From NCBI RefSeq assembly GCF_013035425.1, contig NZ_WQHX01000003.1, positions 571,001 to 635,000 of the forward strand: DNA of 64,000 bases, given 5' to 3'. The position numbers were made by a program, and so were the translations under genes. This DNA comes from Ruegeria arenilitoris. GTDB lineage: Bacteria; Pseudomonadota; Alphaproteobacteria; Rhodobacterales; Rhodobacteraceae. A model generated the notes under the pieces. That model worked only from the letters and a program-made list of their open reading frames with translations, had not been told where the DNA came from and ran no database searches. Shown in pieces: positions 28,677 through 37,309 of this stretch (positions within the stretch are counted from its first letter, which is position 1; every line of letters starts with the position of its first letter).

Positions 28677-29732
28677 TTGCCAGCCATCATTTCGGAAATC
28701 AGGTACAGAAACGGTCCGGGATTCAATCCCAATGAGGACTTCGTCGAGATACGCGTTCCAACTGGAACCGACGTGTCTGATTTATCGGTAGGTATTTACA
28801 ACCAAAATGGGTCCTTGCGCAGTTCAACCGATGTCAGCGACGGCACGATGACCACTGTCGGAAGCTTTGACTACTATGTCGTCAACGCTCGCATAAATCG
28901 GTTTGGAGCGATGTCTTTATCCGATGACGAGTCGTTAATCAGTTTTGTTTCCTTGGACGCTGAGGTTACCGCCACCGAGGGTCCTGCGGACGGTCAGACC
29001 TCGACGCAGGTTGGAACAAATGGAAACGACTCGACCTCGTCCCTCAGTTCTTTTGACGGTACAAATTTTTTTGTTGATCCCAATCCAAATCCCCGCGCGC
29101 CATGCTTTACAAAAGGCACTTCTATTCTAACCGATAATGGTGAGGTACCGGTTGAAAGACTGACGCCAGGCGACCGTGTAGTAGCAACGGATGGCACGTT
29201 GCACACACTTCGGCTGAACCTTTCACGTTCATTGCGACATTCTGAATTGATCAGGACGCCCAAACTGCGTCCTGTATGCATAGTCGCAGGCGCGCTGGGT
29301 AAGGGGCTGCCCCATCGCGATCTACGTGTGTCGCGCCAGCACCGAATGCTGACCGACTCGCCCATCGCGCAACGCATGTTCGGAACACGGAAAGTTTTGG
29401 TTTCAGCGATCCGTTTGACGACCTTGCCGGGTATCTACTTAGACGTTACCGCCACCGAGGTAATCTATTACCATCTGGTTTTCGACCAACACGTTACACT
29501 TTTTGCTGAAGGTGCCCCCACTGAAAGCCTGTTTTTCGGGCCTCTAGTGATGGCAGCGGTGTCGGAAGAAGCTCGGCACGAACTTGTGCTGTTGTTTCCC
29601 GATATAGCCAAACGCTCGGTCATGGTCGCGGCCAGTTACATTCCAGACGGAAGCCGCCAGAAAAAGCTGGTGGAGCGGCACGCGTTCAACAACAAGCCAT
29701 TGTTGTCGCAACCTACGGCAATACACGTTTAA
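28677..29732 (+). CDS. Hint-domain (Hedgehog/intein-like) protein
   Basis: A 351-residue protein from a TTG start, forced by an in-frame stop at 28662-28664; GAGG lies about 11 nt upstream. Residues 1 to about 135 open with IISEIRYRNG and DFVEIRVPTGTDVSDLS, resembling a lamin-tail-like beta domain. From C143 a Hint_2 domain begins: APCFTKGTSILTDNGEVPVE, LTPGDRVVATDG, then LRVSRQHRMLTDSP, and the block-F-like YYHLVFDQHVTLFAEG. Bacterial Hint proteins are mostly uncharacterised and some cleave themselves at the Cys. No signal peptide seen. Flanked by dnaB and alr. Confidence 0.8.
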   Translation: MPAIISEIRYRNGPGFNPNEDFVEIRVPTGTDVSDLSVGIYNQNGSLRSSTDVSDGTMTTVGSFDYYVVNARINRFGAMSLSDDESLISFVSLDAEVTATEGPADGQTSTQVGTNGNDSTSSLSSFDGTNFFVDPNPNPRAPCFTKGTSILTDNGEVPVERLTPGDRVVATDGTLHTLRLNLSRSLRHSELIRTPKLRPVCIVAGALGKGLPHRDLRVSRQHRMLTDSPIAQRMFGTRKVLVSAIRLTTLPGIYLDVTATEVIYYHLVFDQHVTLFAEGAPTESLFFGPLVMAAVSEEARHELVLLFPDIAKRSVMVAASYIPDGSRQKKLVERHAFNNKPLLSQPTAIHV

Positions 29733-29959
29733 ATTGTGATATATCGATATTGAAGAATCGTGAACGATTATGGTGGCTTTCCACCTTTGATCATTAAGCT
29801 TGCACAATCGGCAAATCAGCTGGTTTTTGGCATGGTCCTAGCAAGCGCCTTATTTCATTTAAACATCGGGTCTTAACGTTCAAATTCCACCCGAAAATCG
29901 TCAGTATTTTCGCCGCCTTTCCTCTTGACCTACGCAACTCCGATGTCATGAACGAGGCC

Positions 29960-30994
29960 ATGAGTACTGCACATCTTACGATCAACCTTCACGCATTGGC
30001 GAGCAACTGGCGTGCTCTCGACGCCAAGACTGGTGTTGAGACCGCAGCCGTGGTCAAAGCTGATGCCTATGGATTGGGTGCAGAACCGGTGGCTTGGGCT
30101 TTGGCTGAGGAAGGTGTTAGAAAGTTTTTCGTGGCCGCCGCAGAAGAAGGTGCAATTGTAAGAGAAGCGGTAGGACCTGATGCTATGGTCGCCGTGTTCT
30201 CTGGCCACATGGAACGTGACACTGATCTGTTGCGCAACCACCGCCTCACACCGTTGATCAACTCGCCCGAGCAATTCAAACGGCATACCGGGGCACTGCC
30301 TGGTCATCCTTTCGGTATTCAGTTGGATAGCGGCATGAACCGCTTGGGGCTTGAGCCGGCCGATTGGGCCGAACTGCGATACGAGGCGTTAGCGATGAAC
30401 CCCGAGGTCGTGATGTCACATCTGGCATGCTCAGACGAGCCGGATCACCCAATGAACAAACAGCAACTGCTGACCTTCAAACAGATGACAGATGGAGTGA
30501 AGGCACCTCGGTCACTGGCGGCAACTGGTGGAATCTTGTTGGGGCCAGAGTTCCATTTTGACTTTTGCCGCCCGGGAATTGGGTTATACGGGGGGATGCC
30601 CTTTGCCGCAGCCAAACCTGTTGTAACAGTCGACTTGCCAGTGATTCAGACCCGCCGGGTGGATGTTGGTGAGACGGTGGGTTACGGCAACACATGGACT
30701 GCGCGCCGCCCATCCCGAATAGCGACAGTCGCCGCAGGATATGCTGATGGGCTGCATCGTGCCATTGGCGGCGGAATTGACGCCTTTGCTGGTGATCAGC
30801 CCTGCCCGGTGGTAGGACGTATTTCAATGGACCTTATCACCGTGGATGTTACTGATTTGCCCTACAATCCTGATCGCCTTCGAATTCTAAATGGACATCA
30901 GACCGTTGATGACCTGGCCGAAGCTGCCGGAACCATTGGCTATGAAATCCTGACCTCTATGGGCAGCCGCTATTCCAGAGGCTATGTGGAATGA
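29960..30994 (+). CDS. alr: Alanine racemase
   Basis: A PLP enzyme that makes D-alanine for peptidoglycan. The 344-residue protein has the PLP lysine K33 in [13 protein letters not shown] and the catalytic tyrosine Y261 in [24 protein letters not shown] lies near the C-terminus. I chose ATG 29960 because ACGAGG lies just upstream and [13 protein letters not shown] resembles family N-termini; ATG 29948 would add 4 residues. It overlaps the next gene by 4 nt, as part of an alr-mlaE-mlaF unit. Confidence 0.94.
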   Translation: MSTAHLTINLHALASNWRALDAKTGVETAAVVKADAYGLGAEPVAWALAEEGVRKFFVAAAEEGAIVREAVGPDAMVAVFSGHMERDTDLLRNHRLTPLINSPEQFKRHTGALPGHPFGIQLDSGMNRLGLEPADWAELRYEALAMNPEVVMSHLACSDEPDHPMNKQQLLTFKQMTDGVKAPRSLAATGGILLGPEFHFDFCRPGIGLYGGMPFAAAKPVVTVDLPVIQTRRVDVGETVGYGNTWTARRPSRIATVAAGYADGLHRAIGGGIDAFAGDQPCPVVGRISMDLITVDVTDLPYNPDRLRILNGHQTVDDLAEAAGTIGYEILTSMGSRYSRGYVE

Positions 30995-31773
30995 ATCTTC
31001 TCTCCCTGCCGGGCGGTTTGGGACGAGCGATTCTGACTATGATGGCCGCTTTCGGGCGCGTTACCATATTTGCTCTGGCATCGATCTCGCATATTTTCCG
31101 ACCCCCTTTTTACCCTCGTGAATTCGCAATCGCGCTTTTGAATATTGGTTGGCTGTCCCTGCCGGTCGTAGGGCTCACCGCTATATTCACAGGCGGGGCG
31201 CTGGCCCTGCAAATCTACGCTGGTGGGGCGCGCTTCAATGCTGAAGCGGTGGTTCCTCAGATCGTCGCAATTGGAATGGTACGGGAACTGGGTCCTGTAT
31301 TGGTCGGGTTGATGATCGCGGCACGGGTGACGTCTTCGATCGCTGCTGAAATTGCAACCATGAAAGTAACCGAGCAGATCGACGCGCTGATCACCCTATC
31401 AACCCACCCAATGAAATATCTGACCGCGCCGCGTATTCTTGCCGCCCTGATCACTGTGCCTGCGTTGGTCGCGGTTGGTGATGTAATTGGAATAGCTGGG
31501 GGCTATACGGTAGCCACGCAGAATCTGGGTTTCAACCCGGCGACCTACCTGAAAAACACGGTGGAGTTTCTAGAAACACGCGACATTGTCTCGTCTTTGG
31601 TCAAAGGCGCGGCGTTTGGTCTTATCGCTGCAATCATGGGCTGTTACTACGGCATGACTTCCGGTCGAGGTGCGCAAGGTGTAGGCCGGGCCACCAAAGG
31701 TTCGGTCGAATCCGCAGCCGTGCTGATACTTGCAGCCAATTTTGTTCTCACAGGAGTGTTCTTCTCGCTATGA
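30991..31773 (+). CDS. mlaE: MlaE-type ABC transporter permease
   Basis: A 260-residue inner-membrane permease for phospholipid transport between the membranes. The MlaE/YrbE fold is clear: [54 protein letters not shown] and a C-terminal [18 protein letters not shown] helix. It overlaps alr and mlaF by 4 nt each. No MCE substrate-binding gene (mlaD) accompanies it here. Confidence 0.93.
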   Translation: MNLLSLPGGLGRAILTMMAAFGRVTIFALASISHIFRPPFYPREFAIALLNIGWLSLPVVGLTAIFTGGALALQIYAGGARFNAEAVVPQIVAIGMVRELGPVLVGLMIAARVTSSIAAEIATMKVTEQIDALITLSTHPMKYLTAPRILAALITVPALVAVGDVIGIAGGYTVATQNLGFNPATYLKNTVEFLETRDIVSSLVKGAAFGLIAAIMGCYYGMTSGRGAQGVGRATKGSVESAAVLILAANFVLTGVFFSL

Positions 31774-32516
31774 TCCGGATGGAGAACGTACACAAAGCCT
31801 TTGGTAACAATCATGTTTTACAAGGCATGGACCTAGATATCCCCAAAGGAACATCGATGGTTATTATTGGCGGATCAGGCACAGGTAAATCTGTGGCATT
31901 GAAATGCATCCTTGGCCTTATCCAACCCGACAGCGGAATGATCTATGTTGATGGTAAGGATGCTAAAAAAGGCGACAGGGACGCGTTTCTGGCCCGTTTT
32001 GGCATGTTGTTTCAGGGGGCTGCCCTGTTTGACTCGCTTCCTGTCTGGCAAAACGTCGCCTTCCGGCTAATGCGTGGTCCACTTAAACGCCCGGCCGACT
32101 ACGCCCGTGAGATCGCCATCGATAAATTGCGCCGCGTAGGTTTGAAATCTGACGTAGCAGACCGGTTCCCATCAGAATTGTCCGGCGGGATGCAGAAACG
32201 TGTTGGTCTTGCCCGCGCAATCGCTGCCGAACCCGAGATCATCTTTTTTGATGAGCCCACGACCGGTTTGGATCCTATAATGGCCGGGGTAATCAACGAC
32301 TTGATCCGCGAAATTGTCACGGAGATGGGCGCTACGGCGATGACAATTACCCATGACATGAGCTCGGTTCGCGCAATCGCCGACAACGTGGCAATGCTGC
32401 ACGGTGGAGTTATTCAATGGACAGGACCCGTCGGGAAGATGGATGCCTCGGGCGACCCCTATGTCGAGCAATTCATTAGCGGCAGTGCTGAGGGGCCGAT
32501 TGAGGCGGTTCGCTAG
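31770..32516 (+). CDS. mlaF: MlaF-type ABC transporter ATP-binding protein
   Basis: A 248-residue ATPase partner of MlaE. It has Walker A GGSGTGKS, a Q-loop in LFQGAALFDSL, signature LSGGMQKRVGLARA, Walker B IIFFDEPTTGLDP and a switch His in TITHDM. The GAALFDSLPVWQNVAF segment is typical of lipid-importer ATPases. ATGA overlap with mlaE. Followed after 14 nt by the unfamiliar coiled-coil gene. Confidence 0.93.
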   Translation: MIRMENVHKAFGNNHVLQGMDLDIPKGTSMVIIGGSGTGKSVALKCILGLIQPDSGMIYVDGKDAKKGDRDAFLARFGMLFQGAALFDSLPVWQNVAFRLMRGPLKRPADYAREIAIDKLRRVGLKSDVADRFPSELSGGMQKRVGLARAIAAEPEIIFFDEPTTGLDPIMAGVINDLIREIVTEMGATAMTITHDMSSVRAIADNVAMLHGGVIQWTGPVGKMDASGDPYVEQFISGSAEGPIEAVR

Positions 32517-32530
32517 ATTAAGGGAAGTAG

Positions 32531-33184
32531 ATGGATCCGTTTGAAGACTTGGAAGATGTTATTCTTGAGATCAAGAGGATTAACGGCGGACATTTGGGCG
32601 GCACAAAAGACTATGCCCATGCTTCGCAGATTGCGGGAAAATTGTTTGAGCAATATGGAAAAGCCATTGAGCTCGCAAAACAAATGGGGCAACCAATTCA
32701 AATTCTAGACCCGTCTAAAGCCGAAAGCGTTGAACAAGCATGTGACAGGGTCCTTTTTCAAATCCAACAGTTAGAATTGACCTTTAAGATTTTTAAGGGG
32801 TCCAGAAGCGTTTCAGTCGATTATGAGAACCATCTTGTTCGCTTAACCAAAGAGCAAGTCGAAGAAATTGAAGGGCACATAAATGAGGCTCGACAGAAAA
32901 TTCGATCCTCAAGTGCATTCGAAGAGAAGCATAAGCGAAGGCTTCTAAACCGGCTTGAGAAACTCCAATCCGAGATCAACAAGAAGATTAGTGATTTGGA
33001 TGTCATGTTGGCAGGTGTAACTGAAGTGACCGCCGTGGCAGGTCAAAGCGCCAAGAACCTGAATCCCGTAGTGGATTTGTTTAAGAGAATTTTCCTGGTA
33101 GCCGAAGGAGAGCCTGACGAACCGCTTGGACTTCCAGCACCCCCGAAACAAATCGAAGACAAAACTGGAGAAGCGGAATCCTAA
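32531..33184 (+). CDS. Unfamiliar 217-aa coiled-coil protein
   Basis: I do not recognise this gene with confidence. It encodes 217 residues, strongly charged, with no signal peptide or membrane helix. Residues about 105-165 are predicted coiled coil (LTKEQVEEIEGHINEARQK, then HKRRLLNRLEKLQSEINKK). The tail is proline/acid-rich. Ribosome site GGGAAG 5 nt upstream of the ATG. Codons are visibly richer in A and T than in the flanking genes (for example GAA, AAA, ATT), suggesting recent acquisition. It lies exactly between mlaF and the pqiA-like gene, whose apparent N-terminus overlaps its stop codon. Confidence 0.7.
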   Translation: MDPFEDLEDVILEIKRINGGHLGGTKDYAHASQIAGKLFEQYGKAIELAKQMGQPIQILDPSKAESVEQACDRVLFQIQQLELTFKIFKGSRSVSVDYENHLVRLTKEQVEEIEGHINEARQKIRSSSAFEEKHKRRLLNRLEKLQSEINKKISDLDVMLAGVTEVTAVAGQSAKNLNPVVDLFKRIFLVAEGEPDEPLGLPAPPKQIEDKTGEAES

Positions 33185-33240
33185 AGATCGCCACCCTCTC
33201 TCTCCTGATCCTTTATCCCATCGCATGGTTCGCCCCACTG

Positions 33241-33627
33241 ATGCGCGCAGGGCTTTTGCCGATATTTGGCCTCAGCGAAATCAGCGTCATAACTGGCCTT
33301 CAGTCCTTGTGGAAATCGGACATATTCCTAGCGTTGGTCGTAACTGTCTTTGCCCTTTTCGCTCCTTATATCAAAACGATAGGCACTGCACTTATCCAAT
33401 GGGATTTATTAGATGCACGTGTTCAGCCAGCTCTCAATATCCTAGGAAAACTGGCTATGGCAGATATTTTTCTCATTGCGCTTTATATCACGCTGGCCAA
33501 GGGCATTTCTTACGCCACAATCGAAACAGCTTGGGGGTTGTATCTGTTTACCGGGTGTATTCTGGCATCAATCGCGCTCGGTTACGTTACGGAAATGACA
33601 TCCAATTCACGAAATGTGCAGACCTAA
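33241..33627 (+). CDS. PqiA-like membrane protein; conserved N-terminus extends upstream to an ATC codon at 33178
   Basis: From the first ATG the protein has 128 residues: LPIFGLSEISVITGLQSLW, then FLALVVTVFALFAPYIKTIG, KLAMADIFLIALYITLAKG and IETAWGLYLFTGCILAS. These match the short single-domain paraquat-inducible protein A family. The frame upstream of the ATG continues the homology (LKIATLSLLILYPIAWFAPL, the first TM helix), but contains no ATG, GTG or TTG. The alignment would start at ATC 33178, with GGAG 7 nt upstream. Either a rare start, a mutated start or a sequencing error is possible. PqiA proteins work with MCE lipid-transport systems, which fits mlaEF upstream. Confidence 0.75.
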   Translation: MRAGLLPIFGLSEISVITGLQSLWKSDIFLALVVTVFALFAPYIKTIGTALIQWDLLDARVQPALNILGKLAMADIFLIALYITLAKGISYATIETAWGLYLFTGCILASIALGYVTEMTSNSRNVQT

Positions 33628-33776
33628 TTGATTGAAAACACTGAACTGAGTATTCTTCCACCACTTCGAGCAGCAGTGTTTTTAGTAACTAAAGGGTCCT
33701 TGGCGGATCAACTGCGCGTTTGAAGTCGCCTCCGCTTTGACCTGTTTTGTAACGGTTTTAAAAGGGAGATGCGGCA

Positions 33777-34559
33777 ATGTCGGCCCTCCACGCAATTACT
33801 TTAAGTTGTCAGCATATCTTTATTAGATTCACATTTTTCCTAATTTGCGCGGCGGCGTTCTTCGCAATTTCCGTCACCATGCTGTCTGCACTTGGTGTGT
33901 TGCCATGGCTGTCAATGCACGCAGGTTTTGGGGTCGGTTCAGCCATCGACGCTGGTGTTTATATTCAGATTGGACTGACCTGCTTGGTTCTGATGCTGGC
34001 CTTCTATCTTCCGGCAAATGCTCGGATGATGGCTTTAGAGAACAACCATCGCAAGTTTGCAATGAACATGTATGATATTGCAGGTGCATATCAGATGGCT
34101 CACGCTGCTGACCGCAGCGGTGCATTTTCTCTGCGATCAGAGTTCGACGCAGTAAAAGAGCGCATGGCTTTCCTGCGAAATCATCCTGATCTTCAATCGC
34201 TTGAGCCTGAAATTCTGGAATTGGCGGCCCAGATGAGCCAAGTCAGTCAGGAGTTGGCCGAAACATACGGCGATGCCAAGGTGTCTCGTGCCCGTACGTT
34301 CCTGCAGCAGCGGCAAGAAGAGATAGAGCAATTTCAACGGCGGATCGAGGACGCCCAGACCATACAACATGAATTGCGACAGTGGACCCACGACGTTGAG
34401 ATCGAGGAATCAATTGCTAAGTCGCAACTGAAACGCCTGAGAGACGAATTGTTTGAGTTGCTTCCGGAGCTTTCTGCTCAGTTACAGTCGTCGCCCGATA
34501 GCCAAGACTCAGGTGCATCCAGTGTTATTGCAATGTCCCCGCCTCGGGCAGCGGAATAG
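33777..34559 (+). CDS. Two-TM protein with a long coiled coil, conserved in Rhodobacteraceae
   Basis: A 260-residue protein with membrane helices at about 14-42 and 62-82, then a cytosolic helical region (PANARMMALENNHRKF onwards) and a coiled coil at about 150-235 (ARTFLQQRQEEIEQFQRRIE). I recall homologues labelled 'DNA repair protein' in this family of bacteria, probably only because radA follows; no repair motif is visible. Ribosome site AAGGGAG 8 nt upstream. It lies 108 nt before radA. Confidence 0.7.
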   Translation: MSALHAITLSCQHIFIRFTFFLICAAAFFAISVTMLSALGVLPWLSMHAGFGVGSAIDAGVYIQIGLTCLVLMLAFYLPANARMMALENNHRKFAMNMYDIAGAYQMAHAADRSGAFSLRSEFDAVKERMAFLRNHPDLQSLEPEILELAAQMSQVSQELAETYGDAKVSRARTFLQQRQEEIEQFQRRIEDAQTIQHELRQWTHDVEIEESIAKSQLKRLRDELFELLPELSAQLQSSPDSQDSGASSVIAMSPPRAAE

Positions 34560-34667
34560 ATGCATCCGCTTCGGCCCCAATGGTGCAATGAAAAAGCGAT
34601 TCACTGGTTGTTTATGAAAGCCTGCTAGGGCTTGAAGAACTGACCGTCCTCGGGCACCAAGGGCCGC

Positions 34668-36032
34668 ATGGCAAAAACGACTTCTTTCTCCTGCTCGGCC
34701 TGCGGCGCTACGTCTACCCGCTGGTCCGGGCGCTGCGACGCCTGCGGCGAATGGAACACAATTACTCAAGACACCCCACTTTCAGCTGGCCCTACAAAAA
34801 AATCACTCGGTGGTAAACGCGGTCAGTCTATTGCACTCACGGATTTGTCGACTGAGGAAACACCGCCTCCTCGCACTCTTTGCGGGGTGGACGAGTTAGA
34901 TCGGGTTCTGGGCGGTGGTTTGGTACCGGCTTCGGCGCTGTTGGTCGGTGGCGATCCTGGGATCGGCAAATCCACGCTGTTGTTGCAGGCAGCCGCACGA
35001 TTTGCCCGCGCCGGCATAAAAACGATCTATGTCTCAGGAGAAGAAGCCAGCGCCCAAGTCCGAATGCGTGCACGCAGGCTAGGCTTGGAAGACGCACCTG
35101 TCCAATTGGCAGCAGAGACCAACCTGCGCGACATCCTTACCACGCTTGAGAAAGAGAAGCCTGGTCTCGCCATCATAGACTCGATCCAAACCATGTGGGC
35201 CGACAATGTTGATAGCGCGCCGGGTTCGGTCAGTCAGGTGCGCGCTGCAGCGCATGAATTGACCACTTTTGCCAAACGCCATGGCGTTTCAGTCGTCATG
35301 GTGGGTCATGTCACGAAAGAAGGCCAAATTGCCGGTCCACGTGTAGTGGAACATATGGTCGACACGGTACTCTATTTCGAAGGCGAACGCGGCCACCAAT
35401 TCCGCATTCTTCGCGCGGTAAAAAACCGCTTTGGTCCCGCTGACGAAATCGGTGTTTTTGAAATGACTGGCAAGGGCTTGGCACAGGTAACTAATCCATC
35501 AGCCCTGTTTCTATCCGAACGCGGCACACCAAGCCCCGGGTCGGCTGTGTTTGCGGGAATCGAAGGAACACGTCCTGTCCTGGTAGAGTTGCAGGCGCTC
35601 GTTGCGCCTTCGCCTCACTCGCAACCACGCCGCACAGTCGTCGGGTGGGACAGTGGGCGTCTTGCGATGATCCTCGCAGTGTTAGAGGCGCGCTGTGGTA
35701 TCCCGTTTGCTGGCCTGGATGTATACCTAAACGTTGCTGGCGGGTTGAAAATTGGGGAACCTGCTGCGGATCTTGCGGTGGCAGCCGCATTATTGAGCGC
35801 CCGCGAGGATAAGGCCCTGCCATCAGATACTGTCGTTTTCGGAGAAATCTCGCTATCTGGGGCACTTAGACCAGCTCCTCAGACCGAAAACAGGTTGAAA
35901 GAAGCGCAAAAACTTGGTTTCACAGCAGCAATTGCTCCGGCTGGCGGGAAAGCTGGTACTGTGGCAGGTCTGACACTCACCCGACCGTCTGATTTGGTTG
36001 GGTTTGTTGGCGAAACCTTCGGAGCAGGTTAA
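34668..36032 (+). CDS. radA: DNA repair protein RadA (Sms)
   Basis: RadA is a RecA-like helicase that drives branch migration during recombination. The 454-residue protein has the N-terminal C4 zinc finger (CSACGATSTRWSGRCDACG), Walker A GGDPGIGKSTLL, the VKNRFGPADEIGVF (KNRFG) motif, and a C-terminal Lon-protease-like domain (GLDVYLNVAGGLKIGEPAAD) that lacks protease function in this family. Ribosome site AAGGGCC just upstream. Followed 40 nt later by cvpA. Confidence 0.96.
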   Translation: MAKTTSFSCSACGATSTRWSGRCDACGEWNTITQDTPLSAGPTKKSLGGKRGQSIALTDLSTEETPPPRTLCGVDELDRVLGGGLVPASALLVGGDPGIGKSTLLLQAAARFARAGIKTIYVSGEEASAQVRMRARRLGLEDAPVQLAAETNLRDILTTLEKEKPGLAIIDSIQTMWADNVDSAPGSVSQVRAAAHELTTFAKRHGVSVVMVGHVTKEGQIAGPRVVEHMVDTVLYFEGERGHQFRILRAVKNRFGPADEIGVFEMTGKGLAQVTNPSALFLSERGTPSPGSAVFAGIEGTRPVLVELQALVAPSPHSQPRRTVVGWDSGRLAMILAVLEARCGIPFAGLDVYLNVAGGLKIGEPAADLAVAAALLSAREDKALPSDTVVFGEISLSGALRPAPQTENRLKEAQKLGFTAAIAPAGGKAGTVAGLTLTRPSDLVGFVGETFGAG

Positions 36033-36072
36033 AGTCGCGCCTTGAGGGGCAGAAAACGAACAGGCGAGGGCC

Positions 36073-36696
36073 ATGGAAGGTTTTACAATTATTGACGGGG
36101 TCGTTGCCCTGATCGTCGTGGTGTCGGGCCTTTTGGCCTATTCTCGCGGCTTCCTGCGCGAGGTTCTTGCCATTGCTGGCTGGGTAGCCGCTGCTGTATT
36201 GGCGTTTATCTTTGCGCCGCAGGTCGTTCCCCTGGTTAAAGAGATTCCAGTTGTCGGCGATTTCCTTCGTGACAGTTGCGAACTGTCGGTCATAACAGGG
36301 TTTGCTGCTGTATTTGCGGTGGCGCTAATCGTAGTTAGCATATTTACACCCCTATTCTCGTCGCTGGTGCAGCGATCTGCCATTGGCGGTTTGGACCAAG
36401 CTCTAGGGTTCTTTTTTGGTATCGCCCGGGGCATTCTGTTGGTTGCAATCGCGTTTTTCGTCTACGACACGGTGATGACCGGTCAGTCATATACGATCGT
36501 CGATGAAAGCCGATCGGCCAAGGTTTTCGAACAATTCAGCGATCAGATAGAAGAGCAAAACCCCGAGGCGGCGTTGGGCTGGATTACCGCTCAGTACGAA
36601 GAGTTGGTGGCTAGCTGCACCTCTGATGGAGGACTAAAAAGCGACGCAGCTGAAACGCCCCAGGAAGGCGCGACTGAAAGCACGCCCAGCGAGTAA
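36073..36696 (+). CDS. cvpA: CvpA family membrane protein
   Basis: A 207-residue inner-membrane protein with four predicted helices in the first 140 residues and the family motif AYSRGFLREVLAIAGWVAA. The IGGLDQALGFFFGIARG stretch is the second hallmark. The C-terminal 60 residues are acidic and soluble. CvpA is needed for colicin V production and envelope stress tolerance in E. coli, where it lies directly upstream of purF. Here purF also lies downstream, after one opposite-strand gene. Confidence 0.92.
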   Translation: MEGFTIIDGVVALIVVVSGLLAYSRGFLREVLAIAGWVAAAVLAFIFAPQVVPLVKEIPVVGDFLRDSCELSVITGFAAVFAVALIVVSIFTPLFSSLVQRSAIGGLDQALGFFFGIARGILLVAIAFFVYDTVMTGQSYTIVDESRSAKVFEQFSDQIEEQNPEAALGWITAQYEELVASCTSDGGLKSDAAETPQEGATESTPSE

Positions 36697-36718
36697 AGAT
36701 AGTTCAAATAAAGCCAAT

Positions 36719-36750
36719 AAAGCCCAGTTCTCGCTGGACTTTTTATATTT
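36719..36750 (+). terminator. Terminator between cvpA and the convergent zinc-finger gene
   Basis: AAAGCCCAG / CTGGACTTT stem (one mismatch), loop TTCTCG, then TTTATATTTT. The complement also ends in T-rich sequence, so it may serve both directions. Confidence 0.65.
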
Positions 36751-36972
36751 TCAGACGAACCCGTCGCCACCACAAACCGCGCATCGGATGCTCTTTAACC
36801 CGAAACAGCCGTTACATCGTGTCATTATGGGCTTGCCATAAATATCCCTGCTCTTGGCCACCTCGCCGGCGCCTTTACAAATCTCACAGGGTGCCCGGCC
36901 CATGCCTCGGCATCGATGACAGCGTCGCTTCACTGCTTCTTCTTTCTTTGCGCCTTGTTTGTGCTGCCACAT
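36751..36972 (-). CDS. Free-standing DnaJ-type cysteine-rich zinc-finger protein
   Basis: A 73-residue protein that is essentially the DnaJ Cys-rich domain alone. Four Cys pairs are spaced as in DnaJ: CHRCRGMG, CEICKGAG, CNGCFGLK and CAVCGGDG. The third repeat has lost its last Gly. It has no J-domain and no C-terminal substrate domain. It probably binds two Zn ions and could bind unfolded protein or act in redox. The start at 36972 (MWQHKQGAKK) has AGGTGG about 9 nt upstream. Homologues occur in roseobacters, often labelled DnaJ; real function unknown. Confidence 0.75.
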   Translation of the reverse strand: MWQHKQGAKKEEAVKRRCHRCRGMGRAPCEICKGAGEVAKSRDIYGKPIMTRCNGCFGLKSIRCAVCGGDGFV

Positions 36973-37309
36973 TTTCGTGTCCCACCTAAATAAAAGGCTG
37001 TTACTGCTCGGCACTTGTAAGCACATGACAGCACAAGAAGTGAGTTTTGTCACCTCCACCGGTCAGCAGGCAAAAACTTGGCCAACAAGCTGTAGCGACG
37101 GATGATTGTGATCCTTTGATGACATTGGGTGCGATTGGCATTATGTCAAACCCGAAACCGCCACGGAATCGGAGCGATTGACCTTGTGCGTACACAATGT
37201 TGCGACTTGCGACTGCCCAACGGAACTTTGACAAATGCAGCACAGACCTATTGGCCCCGAAGGCCAAACCAAATCAACGTAAAGCCGTCATTTTAATTGG
37301 AGCCCGTAT
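36973..37309. other. 337-bp spacer between the zinc-finger gene and purF
   Basis: Divergent promoter region for the two flanking genes. A TTGACA occurs at 37228-37233 but no good -10 follows at 16-18 nt. I see no ORF with family-like sequence, no PurR-like palindrome and no clear hairpin. Confidence 0.4.

Noticed and set aside
29742..29751. ATATCGATAT palindrome after the Hint-protein gene
   Set aside because: Short self-complementary sequence in an A+T-rich spacer; expected by chance.
33126..33635. 169-codon plus-strand frame covering the pqiA-like gene
   Set aside because: It is a different frame; translation shows no hydrophobic pattern, while the pqiA frame shows conserved membrane helices.
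37228..37256. TTGACA upstream of purF as a promoter
   Set aside because: No acceptable -10 hexamer at 16-18 nt spacing.
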